Shown: piece by piece, positions 5,517 to 5,784 of the stretch
Position numbering within the stretch: the stretch's first letter is position 1
Layout of the letters: each line of letters opens with the position of its first letter
Source: an uncultured Chryseolinea sp.
Lineage (GTDB): Bacteria; Bacteroidota; Bacteroidia; Cytophagales; Cyclobacteriaceae
Direction of reading: 5' to 3'
DNA length: 5,784 bases
NCBI GenBank assembly: GCA_946478915.1
Contig: CAMLER010000356.1
Coordinates: 1-5,784, forward strand
The notes under the pieces: model-generated
What the model was told of the DNA's origin: nothing
The model's database searches: none
What the model saw: the letters and a program-made list of their open reading frames with translations, nothing else
Made by a program: the position numbers and the translations under genes

Positions 5517-5784
5517 ATGAAAGAGGCTCTCTTTATAAAGCAAAATAAGAAGCGCTGGGAGGAGTTTGAGAAAGTTGTTAAACAGCCAAATCAATCACAA
5601 CCCGATAGGCTTGCTGAATTGTTCATCCAGGTTACGGACGATCTGTCGTTTGCGCGCACTCAATATCCAGATAGTCGAACTACGCGATACCTCAATGGAC
5701 TGGCAGGAATGGTTCATCTCGAGATCTATAAGAATAAAAAAGAAGATAAGAACCGATTTGTTGCATTCTGGAAGAATGAACTTC
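5517..5784 (+). CDS. SpoIIM-family (DUF95) membrane protein, N-terminal part
   Basis: The open frame runs off the right edge after 89 codons. The start MKEALFIKQNKKRWEEFEKV and the following helical, charged segment with DRLAELFIQVTDDLSFART (30-48) and YLNGLAGMVHLEIY (58-71) match the N-terminal region I recall for Bacteroidota proteins annotated as stage II sporulation protein M. The hydrophobic helices of the family would lie in the missing part, full length being roughly 320 residues. These proteins are not linked to sporulation in this phylum. They usually neighbour RDD, DUF4129, MoxR ATPase and DUF58 genes. The ATG at 5517 directly follows an octamer array, with no Shine-Dalgarno sequence. 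Confidence 0.75.
   Translation, partial: MKEALFIKQNKKRWEEFEKVVKQPNQSQPDRLAELFIQVTDDLSFARTQYPDSRTTRYLNGLAGMVHLEIYKNKKEDKNRFVAFWKNEL

Noticed and set aside
1..5784. CRISPR array, tRNA, rRNA, insertion sequence, defence or phage module
   Set aside because: Nothing in the sequence supports these: no regular spaced repeats, no cloverleaf candidates noticed, and no transposase, integrase or known defence genes.

Overview
The window looks like a chromosomal segment of a Bacteroidota bacterium, most likely Cytophagales-like. This is inferred from the gene content (a SprT-like protein of the Bacteroidota type, a BadF-type amino-sugar kinase paired with murQ, RDD and SpoIIM-family proteins close together, a lipoprotein M19 dipeptidase) and from the near absence of Shine-Dalgarno sequences. 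No rRNA, tRNA, CRISPR array, insertion sequence or phage gene is visible.

Layout from left to right. Positions 3-32 hold a strong rho-independent terminator, probably of a gene off the left edge. A plus-strand SprT-like zinc metalloprotease gene begins only 5 bases after it (38-664). It converges with, and overlaps by 19 bases, a five-gene minus-strand run that reads from right to left: RDD membrane protein (3929-3219), small cytochrome b5-like protein (3219-2980), a 120-base gap, amino-sugar kinase (2859-2011), murQ (2014-1205) and a protein of unknown function (1212-646). Three of these junctions overlap by 1, 4 and 8 bases, which suggests translational coupling. A 257-base divergent intergenic region (3930-4186) separates this run from a plus-strand M19 membrane dipeptidase lipoprotein (4187-5383). 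After a 133-base gap ending in four tandem degenerate octamers comes the 5' part of a SpoIIM-family (DUF95) gene (5517 to the right edge).

How the genes may work together. The kinase and MurQ form a cytoplasmic MurNAc-recycling pair: sugar + ATP gives MurNAc-6-phosphate, which MurQ converts to GlcNAc-6-phosphate and D-lactate. The unknown gene coupled behind murQ is a candidate third member. The M19 dipeptidase, predicted to be an envelope lipoprotein, could supply peptide turnover, but that link is only by proximity. The RDD and SpoIIM genes probably belong to the MoxR-type AAA ATPase-associated membrane locus common in Bacteroidota, here with the dipeptidase gene lying between them.

The points most worth a second look are an apparent in-frame loss of about 14 residues near the C-terminus of the dipeptidase, the octamer array abutting the SpoIIM start codon, the unknown gene coupled to murQ, and the TTG start of murQ. 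I found no clearly new multi-gene system.
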